In this document: piece by piece, positions 7,565-16,458 of the stretch
Layout of the letters: every line of letters starts with the position of its first letter
Position numbering within the stretch: position 1 is the stretch's first letter
Assembly (NCBI GenBank): GCA_021792635.1
Contig: JAJYUH010000001.1
Span: 216,710 to 280,709, forward strand
DNA: 64,000 nucleotides
Direction of reading: 5' to 3'
DNA from: Natronospirales bacterium
GTDB taxonomy: Bacteria; Pseudomonadota; Gammaproteobacteria; Natronospirales; REEB76
Notes under the pieces: generated by a model
Databases searched by the model: none
The model's input: only the letters and a program-made list of their open reading frames with translations
Told to the model about the DNA's origin: nothing
Program-made: the position numbers and the translations under genes

Positions 7565-9424
7565 TTAATTTGAGTTGTAACTCAACCGCACGAACAGGGA
7601 ACGGCCGGCAGTATTGTAACCGGAGGCGGTCTGGTAACGGGTATCGAGCAGGTTTTCGAGACTGCCGCTCACGGCGAAGCCGTGGCCCACGTTCTGTCGG
7701 AGCGTCACACCGGCGAGCACGTAACCCGCGTCCGTGACCGGCGCGCCGGTATTGAAATCCAGATCGTTGCGCGGACCGGTGACGATAAGGTGGGCACCGA
7801 AGCTGGTGTGGTCGTTGTGCCAGTCGAGTGCGGTGGTCAGCGTGCGCTCCGAGCGCCTGAGCAGCAGCGTACCGGTATCCAGGTTCAGGGGTTGCTGGAA
7901 AATCACGTGGGTGCGCCAGGACCAGGATGGCCGCGTCAGCAGGTATCCCAGCTCCAGCCCGCGCACGCGGGCGCGGGCGATGTTCTGGTTTTCGCCGTTC
8001 AGATTACTGGGTGTGACCACGAATTCGATGAGGTTATCCAGATTGTTGCGGAACACACTCAGCGTAAGCTGCTGGTCGGCAGTGATTTTCTGCCGGAGGC
8101 CCAGTTCCACGTTTTGTGAAGTCTCCGGCTGCAGGTCCGGGTTGCCGCCGAAGCCGAAGCGTTCCTCGGCGCTGGGTGCGCGGAAGCCGGTGCCGACACC
8201 CGCGGTCAGGCGCGTGTCGGCCGTCAGATCGTAACCGTAATCCGCATTCCAGGTGAGATGATTACCGAAAGCCTGGTCATGGGTATTGCGCGCCGCCACC
8301 ACCAGGCGGTGTCTGCCCGCGTGGAGGTCATCTTCCAGATACAGGGCGTTGATGCGGTCGGGGGCGTCGTAGCCGAGTCCGAAGGACTGGGAAGATACGT
8401 GCTGCGCCTCGGAATACAGTCCGGCGGTGAGCAGCTGGTATTCACCGAGTGCGATGTCGTTCTGCCAGTCCATCACGTTTCTCTGGGTGTGCACGAAATC
8501 CGGACTCTGTTGTGGGTTGAACGGATCACCCTGCAACTGACCAATCTCATCCAGCATGTGGCTCAGGCTGAGGCGGCTGCGCCAGCCGGGCAGGAAATGA
8601 CCCGTCAGGTCCATGCTGGTGACCTGGTTCTGGAAATGCTCGTCCTGCGGCACCAGATTGAAGGGCGGGTTGGGAGAGAAATCCATGTATTGGGTATTGC
8701 CGCTGCTTCGCCAGTGGTTGAAGTTCACGTCCAGCCCGCCAAGTTTGCTCCGTGCGTAGGCATTCCAGGTGCGGTCGGTGTTGCCGTTGTCAATGCGGCT
8801 GCCGGCCACTGCCGGGAACCCGTCGGTGTGGTAGTTGCTGGCGGATATGCCGAAGGCGCTGTTGCCCCGGGCGTAATCGAAATGACCGCCGCTGTCGTAG
8901 GTGCCGTAGCGGCCGGCGCCGACGTAGGCGCCGTAATGAGTGCCTTCACCTCCCTGTTTGGTAATGATGTTGATCACGCCGCCGATGGCGTCCGAGCCAT
9001 AGAGCGCCGCCCGCGGGCCCTGGACGATCTCGATGCGCTCGATGTCATTCAGGTGGATATTCTGCAGTGCTGCGCCGCTGCCGTCCGCCGGGTTGATTTT
9101 CACGCCGTTGATCATCACCAGCGTCTGGTTGCTGTCGGTACCGCGCAGGAAAACGGAGGTGGGCTGGCCCGGTCCGCCATTGCTGGCCACGTCCAGCCCC
9201 GCGTACTGCTGCAGCAGACCGCCGAGGGTCTGGGCGCCGCTTAACTGGATCTGCCGGGCGGTAATCACGATCACCGGCGCTACCTCCTGGTTGGCGGTGA
9301 GCGCCGTGCGTGTGGCGGTCACCACGATGGGTGCGCCGAGGCTGGTGGAATTATCGGCAAGTACGGCGAAGGGAAAAGATACCAGCAGTGCCGCGGCACC
9401 GCCCAAGACGATGGACTGACGCAT
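7565..9424 (-). CDS. btuB: TonB-dependent vitamin B12 receptor
   Basis: A 619-residue outer-membrane receptor from ATG 9424, with a signal peptide (about residues 1-22). The plug domain follows: a TonB-box-like PIVVTATRT, then LGGLLQQYAGLDV, SVFLRGTDSNQTLVMINGVKIN and IERIEIVQGPRAALYGSDAIGGVINI. A 22-strand barrel follows, ending in an aromatic-rich strand (SLFVRLSYNSN). The cobalamin riboswitch in its leader (9549-9711) is the strongest evidence that the substrate is a corrinoid. It should work with the BtuC-BtuD transporter encoded at 13738-15512. Confidence 0.93.
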   Translation of the reverse strand: MRQSIVLGGAAALLVSFPFAVLADNSTSLGAPIVVTATRTALTANQEVAPVIVITARQIQLSGAQTLGGLLQQYAGLDVASNGGPGQPTSVFLRGTDSNQTLVMINGVKINPADGSGAALQNIHLNDIERIEIVQGPRAALYGSDAIGGVINIITKQGGEGTHYGAYVGAGRYGTYDSGGHFDYARGNSAFGISASNYHTDGFPAVAGSRIDNGNTDRTWNAYARSKLGGLDVNFNHWRSSGNTQYMDFSPNPPFNLVPQDEHFQNQVTSMDLTGHFLPGWRSRLSLSHMLDEIGQLQGDPFNPQQSPDFVHTQRNVMDWQNDIALGEYQLLTAGLYSEAQHVSSQSFGLGYDAPDRINALYLEDDLHAGRHRLVVAARNTHDQAFGNHLTWNADYGYDLTADTRLTAGVGTGFRAPSAEERFGFGGNPDLQPETSQNVELGLRQKITADQQLTLSVFRNNLDNLIEFVVTPSNLNGENQNIARARVRGLELGYLLTRPSWSWRTHVIFQQPLNLDTGTLLLRRSERTLTTALDWHNDHTSFGAHLIVTGPRNDLDFNTGAPVTDAGYVLAGVTLRQNVGHGFAVSGSLENLLDTRYQTASGYNTAGRSLFVRLSYNSN

Positions 9425-9548
9425 GATGGTCTCCTCACGCAGCACGCCCGCATGCGTGAAAGCAGTGGCAAAACACCAGCGTAAGGATTTAGCGAGACGA
9501 GGCGGGAGTACCAGCCCGCGCGCATCACCCACCGCAACGCCGGAACAA

Positions 9549-9711
9549 TGCCTTCAGGCCGGTCTCCGGGCTCGCGAGCGGGATTTCTCCCGGATCTGTC
9601 GCCTTCCCGCGCTTCCAGCGCAGTGGCTGCATGACAGATCGTAACTCGCCTACCGTTGCGGGGGCAGCGCCGGCATTGTCGTGTGACGCACCGGCTTCCC
9701 GAGTGTCATCC
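9549..9711 (-). ncRNA. cobalamin riboswitch in the btuB leader
   Basis: Read on the minus strand, the hallmark segments appear in order: GGGAAGCCGGTG, then GCTGCCCCCGCAACGGTA, GCAGCCACTGCGCTGG, GCGGGAAGGCG, and a closing CCCGGAGACCGGCC (B12-box type). It ends about 125 bases before the btuB start. Bound adenosylcobalamin is expected to lower btuB expression. The borders are approximate because the outer stem was judged by eye. Confidence 0.92.
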
Positions 9712-9804
9712 GCCAGGATGACGCCTCAAGGCAGCGGGCAATGTAGTGAGCCAGGAGAAGAGTGTCAAGTGGCTCATGGTAGAGCCGCGTAACCTGAAGA
9801 TAAA

Positions 9805-10578
9805 ATGTATGGTATGGAAAACCAGAAGGGAGGCGCGCCCGCTCTCGAAATCCGGGGCGTATCCAAGTCATTCGGTAACATGCGTGCTGTCTGCGGCCTG
9901 AATCTCCGCATCCCGCCGGGAGAGTTTTACGCGCTGCTTGGTCCCAACGGCGCGGGCAAGACCACCACACTGCGCATGGTGGCAGGCCTGCTCAAGCCGG
10001 ATTCCGGATGGATCAGCATCCTTGGCGTGGACGTGGCGGATTACCCAGAACGCGCCAAACGCCCGCTCGCCTGGGTTTCCGATGAACCGCTGCTCTACGA
10101 CAAGCTTAACGCCACGGAGTATCTGGAATTCGTCGCCGGCCTCTGGGGTTTGGAGACGGTACAGGCTCAACCTCGTGCCGAGGAGCTGCTGCGCTGGTTG
10201 AACCTGTGGGAGCAGCAGCAGACACGTATCGAATCTTTTTCCAGGGGCATGCGCCAGAAGCTGTCGCTGGCAGGCGCGCTCATCCATGATCCCAAGCTCC
10301 TGATTCTCGACGAACCCCTCACCGGCCTGGACGCGGCGGCCGCTCGCCAAGTGAAGGACCTGCTCAAACAGATCGTGCGTGATGGCGCCAGCGTGGTGCT
10401 GACTACGCACATCCTGGAGGTGGCGGAACGGCTCGCGGAGCGCATCGGCATCATCTGCAATGGTGAGCTGATTGCCGAAGGCACGCTTGAAGAGTTGCGC
10501 GCACGGCAAGGTGATTCACAGAATACCAGCCTGGAAGATCTGTTCCTGGAACTTACTTCCGAGGGTACAACCGTATGA
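9805..10578 (+). CDS. ABC transporter ATP-binding subunit (export type)
   Basis: A 257-residue ATPase: Walker A GPNGAGKTT, Q-loop region LAWVSDEP, signature FSRGMRQKLSLA, Walker B LLILDEP, and the switch His in LTTHILEV. It resembles the CcmA/multidrug-type ATPases that pair with ABC-2-like membrane proteins. Start 9805 is used, with ATG 9814 also possible. It overlaps the next gene by four bases (ATGA). The substrate is unknown. It is transcribed away from the btuB riboswitch, so its promoter must lie in the same divergent region. Confidence 0.9.
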   Translation: MYGMENQKGGAPALEIRGVSKSFGNMRAVCGLNLRIPPGEFYALLGPNGAGKTTTLRMVAGLLKPDSGWISILGVDVADYPERAKRPLAWVSDEPLLYDKLNATEYLEFVAGLWGLETVQAQPRAEELLRWLNLWEQQQTRIESFSRGMRQKLSLAGALIHDPKLLILDEPLTGLDAAAARQVKDLLKQIVRDGASVVLTTHILEVAERLAERIGIICNGELIAEGTLEELRARQGDSQNTSLEDLFLELTSEGTTV

Positions 10579-12131
10579 AGTTGAAGCCCGGTTCTGTACC
10601 CTGGCTACTGATGTTTGATTTGCGGCTCATGCTGCGGAACGTGGCCGGGCGCATGCATGTTAGCTATTTGCGCCTGCTGATTAATGTAGGGGTGTTATGG
10701 GGCGTACTGATGCACCTGCTTGCTTGGGGGATCGTGCTAGGCATCTTTGCGGTACAGTCCCGCATCACAACGATGCAGGCCGACCTGACACTCTCGGTTC
10801 TGTTATTGCTGGTATTTATCACGGTCACGGGTATCAGCATGAACAATGTCATCAGTCTGGTGTTCCTGCGCGGTGATCTGGACATGCTTTGTACCTCACC
10901 GCTGCCGGTACATAACATTTTTGCGACACGTGCGCTGACCATCGGCCTGCAAGCGATGCTGCTGCCCGCTTTCTTGTTGTTGCCCGTGGCCAACGTGGCA
11001 GCACTCTATGGCCGATTCCGCTGGCTGGCCATGTATCCCTGCCTGATGGCCTTGGCCTTGCTGGCCGCGGGGCTTGCGATACTGCTCACACTGGCGCTGG
11101 TGCATGTCATCGGACCGCGCCGTGCCCGCGTGGTCACACTGGTCGTAGGATCACTATTCGGTGTCTCAATATTCTTGGCACTGGAGCTGCCCAACATGCT
11201 GGGCAAGACCACGAAAACACATGCCGAGCAGATGCTGATGCACTGGCTCCATACCGCCAGGCTGGCAGCACCTGACAGCATGTTGTGGTATCCGGCGCGT
11301 GCCATGCAGGGTGAGTTATGGCCGCTTGTTGTGTTGCTTGTGGTTGCGGCTGTTTTTTTCCTCGCAGTCACTTTCAACCTGCAGCGCGGATTTTTGCTTG
11401 CCACCCAGTATGCGTCAGGTATGGACACACAGACGCGGCGCACGGCGGCTAAAGTGTCTTTACATCCGCATTTCTGGCGTGTGATGTTTCTCAAGGAATG
11501 GCGGCTGGTGTATCGAAATCCCCAGTTGTTGGTACAGATATTCCGGACCTTGGTTTATCTGATCCCCGCCGCTTTTTTCCTGTTCCGCGACAGTACCTTG
11601 ATAGGGGGTGATCATGTCGCGGCTGTGGCTGCGCTCACGGTTGTCCTCGCCGCACAGCTTGCCGGAACCCTCACTTGGGTCTCGGTCTGCGCCGAGGATG
11701 CACCGGAAGTGCTCGCCACGGCACCGCGTACCCCGGGAAATCTGCGCCGTACCAAGCTGCAGGTGATGTTGCTGCCTTTGTGGTTGGCACTGTTACCGGT
11801 TGTGGCGCTAATCGGTATAGTCAAACTGCCGGTGGGTATATGGCTTCTGATTGCGCTTGTGGGCGCCACCCTGAGCATGGGATTATACAATTTGTGGATG
11901 CCGGTTCCGGGGGCGCGCACACAGTTGCGGCGTGCCATGCGGTCCTCTGGTGGCATGCAACTCGAGCGCATGCTGCCGGTACTCGCGATCAATTTCGGCT
12001 GGGCCGCCGTAGCATTCTGCGTACCCACCGGACACTGGCTGAGTGGCGTGATCGCCCTGCTTGCAGCGCTGGCGGCACCGGTATTTGTCTGGTGGCGCAG
12101 CCGCAACGCGGAACCTGTGCTGAGCTACTGA
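10575..12131 (+). CDS. membrane subunit of an ABC exporter
   Basis: A 518-residue, strongly hydrophobic protein with many predicted membrane helices: a cluster at about residues 30-200 (LLINVGVLWGVLMHLLAWG, LLLLVFITVTGISMN), one near 240-260, and a second block from 330 to the end. A central soluble stretch holds HPHFWRVMFLKEWRLVYRNP, typical of ABC-2-like permeases where a coupling helix meets the ATPase. It is encoded directly after the ATPase with a four-base overlap, and its stop touches the next start (TGATG), so the three genes probably form one operon. Substrate unknown. Confidence 0.8.
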   Translation: MKLKPGSVPWLLMFDLRLMLRNVAGRMHVSYLRLLINVGVLWGVLMHLLAWGIVLGIFAVQSRITTMQADLTLSVLLLLVFITVTGISMNNVISLVFLRGDLDMLCTSPLPVHNIFATRALTIGLQAMLLPAFLLLPVANVAALYGRFRWLAMYPCLMALALLAAGLAILLTLALVHVIGPRRARVVTLVVGSLFGVSIFLALELPNMLGKTTKTHAEQMLMHWLHTARLAAPDSMLWYPARAMQGELWPLVVLLVVAAVFFLAVTFNLQRGFLLATQYASGMDTQTRRTAAKVSLHPHFWRVMFLKEWRLVYRNPQLLVQIFRTLVYLIPAAFFLFRDSTLIGGDHVAAVAALTVVLAAQLAGTLTWVSVCAEDAPEVLATAPRTPGNLRRTKLQVMLLPLWLALLPVVALIGIVKLPVGIWLLIALVGATLSMGLYNLWMPVPGARTQLRRAMRSSGGMQLERMLPVLAINFGWAAVAFCVPTGHWLSGVIALLAALAAPVFVWWRSRNAEPVLSY

Positions 12132-12913
12132 TGCGCATTTCTCTATATCAGGTAGACGCTTTCACCAGTTGCGTGTTCCGCGGCAATCCGGCAGCAGTCT
12201 GTCCGCTCGGCGCCTGGTTGCCGGATGAGCTGATGCAGCAGATTGCGGCGGAGAACAATCTGTCCGAGACCGCATTCTTTGTGCCGCTTAAAGACGGCTA
12301 TCACTTGCGCTGGTTCACGCCGCGGACCGAGGTGGATCTGTGCGGCCATGCGACCCTCGCCTCCGCCCACGTGATCGCACACATACTCAAGCCGGGCACG
12401 CGCGCCATCCGTTTCCACTCGAAAAGCGGCCCGTTGTCCGTGGCCATCGTGGGCGATAGGTTGCAACTGGATTTCCCCGCCGATCCGCCGGTGCCGGTAA
12501 GCGACGGAGCCGCTGTGGTCCGCGCCCTCGGCGCCAGGCCCGAGGCCTTGCTCAGCGGGCGCGACAAATATCTGGCGGTGCTGGTTTCCGAGAGAGCGGT
12601 GCGCGATGCATCACCCGACGAACGGGCGCTCGCCGCGCTGGATCGCCTGGGCGTAATCGTGTCCGCGCCCGGCACGGATTGTGATTTCCTGTCGCGCTTC
12701 TTCGCCCCCAACGTTGGCGTGCCGGAGGACCCGGTAACCGGTTCCGCGCATTGCGTGCTGGTACCTTACTGGGCTGCGCGCCTCGGCAAAACGAAGCTGC
12801 ATGCACGGCAAGTGTCGGCACGTGGCGGCGAACTGTCCTGCGAAGCACGCGGCGAGCGCGTGCTGATCGCGGGTCAGGCCGTCACCTATATGCAGGGATG
12901 CATCACTATCTGA
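12131..12913 (+). CDS. PhzF-family isomerase-like protein
   Basis: 260 residues with the PhzF fold signature: QVDAFTSCVFRGNPAAVC at the start, the conserved acid/base glutamate in NNLSETAF, LCGHATLASAH, and in the second half EDPVTGSAHC. In PhzF the glutamate moves a proton in trans-2,3-dihydro-3-hydroxyanthranilate. Most relatives have unknown substrates, and no other phenazine gene is present here, so a phenazine role should not be assumed. The start overlaps the stop of the ABC permease by one base. Confidence 0.88.
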   Translation: MRISLYQVDAFTSCVFRGNPAAVCPLGAWLPDELMQQIAAENNLSETAFFVPLKDGYHLRWFTPRTEVDLCGHATLASAHVIAHILKPGTRAIRFHSKSGPLSVAIVGDRLQLDFPADPPVPVSDGAAVVRALGARPEALLSGRDKYLAVLVSERAVRDASPDERALAALDRLGVIVSAPGTDCDFLSRFFAPNVGVPEDPVTGSAHCVLVPYWAARLGKTKLHARQVSARGGELSCEARGERVLIAGQAVTYMQGCITI

Positions 12914-13048
12914 ACGGCGCGCACGAAAACCGCCTGGTTTTTGCCGTTCCCTGCAGGCGGGGCTGGCGCCATGTACGTGAGAAAGCACGCTGATGGCGGA
13001 AACAAAAACGCATATACAGGGCTTTTGCAGCAGAAGGCGGTGAAGATT

Positions 13049-13627
13049 TTACAGCGCCTGGAAGGCGCTGCCGCTCTGGATGTCAGCCAACGCTTTCTGC
13101 GCCATGGCGGCGGTCTGCTTTTCACCCGTGGCAAAATCCTTCGGGTCGTTCACCTGCACCATTATCTTGTAACCGTTTTCGATGAAATGCAGTTGTACCG
13201 AGCTCGCGGTGGGGCTCTGGGTGTTGTCCACATAGAACGCACCGTTACCGAAGCCTTTGGCGGCATGAACCTGAAGGGGCGTGATATTGTTCTTGAAGAG
13301 CACTTTTACCTGGGCCGCATCGGCCGCAAGGTTGGCGGCAGGATCCTTGGAAGCGGACTTGGTGATCTGGATAAGGCCGTGGGTATTGTCCCGGGCGTCA
13401 TTGTATTCGCACACGTGGATGGGTGAGTTCTCGCCGGAGAGCTTGAATGCCGTGAGCTTGCCGCCGAGAATCTGGCTGGCGTCAATATTGGTGACGGCGA
13501 GGCACGCCATGAGCACCTTCTTGGCATGGGGACTGGAACCCTGTGAGCAGGCGGCGAAGGTGCCGAGGAGCAGCGCGCTGATGGCGCCGATGACGGACAG
13601 TCTGGTGAAACGGCTCAGCTTGATCAT
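13049..13627 (-). CDS. putative lipoprotein of unknown function
   Basis: 192 residues. The N-terminus is a signal sequence (FTRLSVIGAISALLLGTF) ending in AAC, a plausible though not ideal lipobox with Cys27 as the acylation site. The mature part has no motif I recognise. It alternates short strands and helices (QILGGKLTAFKLSG, GLIQITKSAS, SVQLHFIENGYKIMVQV), suggesting a compact periplasmic domain. It is a single gene, convergent with the phzF-like gene and upstream of, but well separated from, btuD on the same strand. Confidence 0.75.
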   Translation of the reverse strand: MIKLSRFTRLSVIGAISALLLGTFAACSQGSSPHAKKVLMACLAVTNIDASQILGGKLTAFKLSGENSPIHVCEYNDARDNTHGLIQITKSASKDPAANLAADAAQVKVLFKNNITPLQVHAAKGFGNGAFYVDNTQSPTASSVQLHFIENGYKIMVQVNDPKDFATGEKQTAAMAQKALADIQSGSAFQAL

Positions 13628-13737
13628 GGTTTCTAGCCTCTTGATCGGTTAAGGGAGCGTCGCTTCAGCAATACGGGAAGCGCCGCGATGCCGGATGGAT
13701 ATTTCACCGCCAAGGATACCGTATCAGAAGCCGGGCG

Positions 13738-14529
13738 TCAGGTGCGGTCCGCTTCGCGGGCCTGATCCGGCACGAACACCGTACCCCCCGCCCAGTGCAG
13801 CGGGGCCACCGGTGTCTGATACAGGCGGCTCAAGTTCCCGGCGGTCAGGGTTTCGGTGCTGTCCCCGCACAGGGTCTCGCCAGCACCGAACAGCATCAGC
13901 ACCCGGTTGCAGAAACGCGCCGCCAGGTTCACGTCATGCAGGCTCATGATGATGACGCGTCCCTGTTCGCGCGCCAGTGCGGCAAAGTGCCTGAGCAGCG
14001 CTAATTGATGATGCAGATCCAGCTGGTGCGCCGGCTCGTCCAGCAGAAACAGGTGCGGGTCCTGGGTGAGAACGGTGGCGATGGCGAGTCGGCGGCGCTC
14101 GCCGCCGGAAAGCTGTGTCTGCATGCGCTGTTCCAGGCCGTCGAGCCCGACCATTTTAAGCGCGCGTCGCGCAATGTTCACATCCGCGTGGGATTCCCAG
14201 CGCCAGAATTCGATGTGCGGATGCCGGCCGATCAGTGCGGTTTCCAGCACCGATGCCGGCAGGCTGTCTTCCTGCTGCTGCATGAGCAGGCCGAGCTGCT
14301 GCGCGATGCGCCGGCGTGGCAGCGCAGCGAGTGGTGCGCCATGCAGAAGAATTTCCCCGCTGTCAGGCGCGCGTAAACCCGCCAGGGTATGCAGTAATGT
14401 AGTCTTGCCCGCGCCGTTGCCGCCCAGCAGGCCGAGGCAGGTGCCGGCATGCAGCGCAAGACTGAGTTCGCGGCACACGTATTTGCCGGCGATACTCACC
14501 GTGAGTGCATGTATCTCCAGCTCATTCAT
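13738..14529 (-). CDS. btuD: cobalamin/iron-type ABC importer, ATP-binding subunit
   Basis: 263 residues from ATG 14529 (the frame is open to 14904 only because it runs under btuC). Walker A GGNGAGKTT, signature LSGGERRRLAIA, Walker B LFLLDEP followed by HQLDLHH, and switch His in MSLHDVNLA. This is the FecE/BtuD family. It overlaps the permease gene by four bases. Assignment to B12 rests on the neighbouring riboswitch-controlled btuB; a siderophore substrate is the main alternative. No binding-protein gene (btuF) is beside it. Confidence 0.85.
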   Translation of the reverse strand: MNELEIHALTVSIAGKYVCRELSLALHAGTCLGLLGGNGAGKTTLLHTLAGLRAPDSGEILLHGAPLAALPRRRIAQQLGLLMQQQEDSLPASVLETALIGRHPHIEFWRWESHADVNIARRALKMVGLDGLEQRMQTQLSGGERRRLAIATVLTQDPHLFLLDEPAHQLDLHHQLALLRHFAALAREQGRVIIMSLHDVNLAARFCNRVLMLFGAGETLCGDSTETLTAGNLSRLYQTPVAPLHWAGGTVFVPDQAREADRT

Positions 14530-15512
14530 AGCGGTCCCCGTGCACGATTCAGAAGATACAGGAATATCGGCACACCAATGGCGGCGGTAACGATGCCTAC
14601 CGGCAACTGTTGCGGTGCCACGATGGTGCGCGCCAGTGTATCCGCCAGTAGCAGAAGACTCCCACCCAGCAACACCGCGCCGGGCAGCAGCGTGCGGTGG
14701 TCGCTGCCGGACACCAGCCTGAGCATGTGCGGTATCACCAAGCCCACGAAACCGATGGCACCCGCTTCGGTCACTGCAACGGCGGTGAACAGTGAGGCAC
14801 CGATATATATGGCGATGGTGAACGGACGCACGGCGATGCCCAGTGCTTCGGCCAGGGTTTCGCCGCGGGCGAGTACGTTCAAGTGCCGCGCAAACGGCAG
14901 GCATACCGCGAGGCCGGCGCTGACCACCGCCAGTGGTAGCCAGCCGCTGCCGCGATAGGACAAGTCGCCCATGAGCCAGAACAGCATGCCGCGCAGGCTG
15001 GCGTTGTTGGAGAGTATCAGCAACAGGCTGATGACGGCGCCCCAGCCGAACGCCACGACGATGCCGGTAAGCAGCAAACGTGTGGGCGTCCAGCCGCCAC
15101 GACCGTGGGCGAGGGCGAACACCATGAGCGTGGATACGAGCGCGCCCACAAAAGCGCTGCCACTCACCCAGATACCCGCAAGACCGAGCAGCAGTGACGT
15201 GAGCGCACCGGCGGCGGCGCCGCCGGATACGCCGAGGATGTACGGATCCGCCAGCGGGTTGCGTAACAGAACCTGCATAAGCGCGCCGGCCAGCGCCAGC
15301 AGTCCGCCGGTGGCGAAGGCGGTAACGGCGCGTGGTAGACGCAACTGCAGTACCAGTGTGCGCGTGAGCGGATCCGCCCCACCGCCCAATGCCTCGATCA
15401 CCCCCCGCAGCGGCAGATGCACGCTGCCGACGGCAAGCGCCACAAAAAATGCCATGATTGTAAGCATCGCGAGGGCGACGAGTAGCGGTACAGGCTGGAG
15501 ATGCCGTTGCAT
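14526..15512 (-). CDS. btuC: cobalamin/iron-type ABC importer, permease
   Basis: 328 residues of the FecCD/BtuC family, about ten membrane helices. Family landmarks are RLPRAVTAFATGGLLALAGA, then NPLADPYILGVSGGAA, and near the end VGLVIPHMLRLVSGSDHR, which contacts the ATPase. It forms the membrane channel with BtuD. ATG 15512 lies only three bases after the stop of a decayed HAD phosphatase on the same strand, so the transporter genes may once have been downstream of it in one operon. Confidence 0.88.
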   Translation of the reverse strand: MQRHLQPVPLLVALAMLTIMAFFVALAVGSVHLPLRGVIEALGGGADPLTRTLVLQLRLPRAVTAFATGGLLALAGALMQVLLRNPLADPYILGVSGGAAAGALTSLLLGLAGIWVSGSAFVGALVSTLMVFALAHGRGGWTPTRLLLTGIVVAFGWGAVISLLLILSNNASLRGMLFWLMGDLSYRGSGWLPLAVVSAGLAVCLPFARHLNVLARGETLAEALGIAVRPFTIAIYIGASLFTAVAVTEAGAIGFVGLVIPHMLRLVSGSDHRTLLPGAVLLGGSLLLLADTLARTIVAPQQLPVGIVTAAIGVPIFLYLLNRARGPL

Positions 15513-15515
15513 GGG

Positions 15516-15820
15516 TCAGGAAACGGCAGTGGCCGGTTCACGGCGCATATGCAATGTGGGCCAGCCCCGCGCCCGGGCGGTCTGCATCACCACTCTGTCT
15601 GGATTCACCGCCACGGGATGCTCGACACTTTCCAGAAGCGGCAGGTCGTTGTGGGAATCGGAATAAAACCAGGTCTCCGCAGGCGCCAGTTTTTTCCTGT
15701 ACAGCTATTCGCGAAGATAGAGGCATCCACAGCGCCTTCCTCCGCGAAAAACCGGCACCAGAGTTCGTCGCTGTTGCCGTCCGGCAGCGTATGGTCCAGG
15801 TCGAAAAGCGCAAGGTTCAC
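15516..15820 (-). pseudogene. HAD-IB phosphatase remnant with central deletion
   Basis: From ATG 15820 the frame starts like a PSPase-type HAD hydrolase (LALFDLDHTLPDGNSDELWC, motif I with its two Asp). After about 39 residues it runs into another frame. The true C-terminus is read in a different frame down to TGA 15516-15518 (ETWFYSDSHNDLPLLESVEH, containing motif III-like DSHND, then RVVMQTARARGWP). About 130 residues of the usual ~220 are gone between the two parts. The product cannot be active. The gene lies upstream of btuC and divergent from rppH. Confidence 0.85.
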
Positions 15821-15927
15821 CGTGAGAATCCGCGAATATGGGGAGGGCGGGGAGGTTAAAGAAATCCCGCAGTAAGCACAACCGGGCGAGTTTGCCAGTG
15901 CACCTGCCTTTGTGGAACACTTGCCGC

Positions 15928-16458
15928 ATGGGTATGCATGCGTCCGGTATCGCGGGCGGGGTCATTGACGCGGAAGGCTTCCGCGCCAACGTGGGTATCA
16001 TGCTCACCGACGGCGCCAGCCGGCTTTTCTGGGCGCGCCGTACTGGTCAGTCCGCCTGGCAGTTTCCCCAGGGCGGCATCCAGGAGCATGAAAGCCCGGA
16101 GGAGGCACTGTTTCGGGAATTGGGTGAGGAGATCGGTCTCGGCCAGGAGCACGTGCAGGTACTGGGCAGTACCCGTTGCTGGTTGAAGTACCGTCTTCCG
16201 CAGCGCTATCTGCGCCATGATCTGGCGCCATTGTGCATCGGCCAGAAGCAGATATGGTTCATGCTGCGCTTCCAGGGGGATGAAAGTGCGGTTTGTCTGA
16301 ACGCTGGCGCCACGCCGGAATTCGACCACTGGTGCTGGGTGGATTACTGGCGTCCCTTGAAGGAAGTGATATTCTTCAAGCGAAGTGTCTATCGCAGCGC
16401 ATTGTCGGAATTGGCGCCGCTGGTGTTTCCCGGGGACGTACCGCTGTCGTCATTCTGA
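15928..16458 (+). CDS. rppH: RNA pyrophosphohydrolase, Nudix family
   Basis: 176 residues from ATG 15928; the frame is open earlier (15838) but conserved sequence only begins at IDAEGFRANVGI. RppH removes pyrophosphate from mRNA 5' ends and so starts decay by RNase E. The Nudix box is complete (GGIQEHESPEEALFRELGEE, then IGL), flanked by the family motifs WQFPQGG, LRHDLAPLCIGQKQIWF and TPEFDHWCWV. The last ~70 bases overlap the end of the oppositely oriented GNAT gene. Confidence 0.92.
   Translation: MGMHASGIAGGVIDAEGFRANVGIMLTDGASRLFWARRTGQSAWQFPQGGIQEHESPEEALFRELGEEIGLGQEHVQVLGSTRCWLKYRLPQRYLRHDLAPLCIGQKQIWFMLRFQGDESAVCLNAGATPEFDHWCWVDYWRPLKEVIFFKRSVYRSALSELAPLVFPGDVPLSSF

Noticed and set aside
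12131..12913. Phenazine biosynthesis
   Set aside because: The PhzF-like protein stands alone; no other phz gene is present, and most family members have other, unknown substrates.
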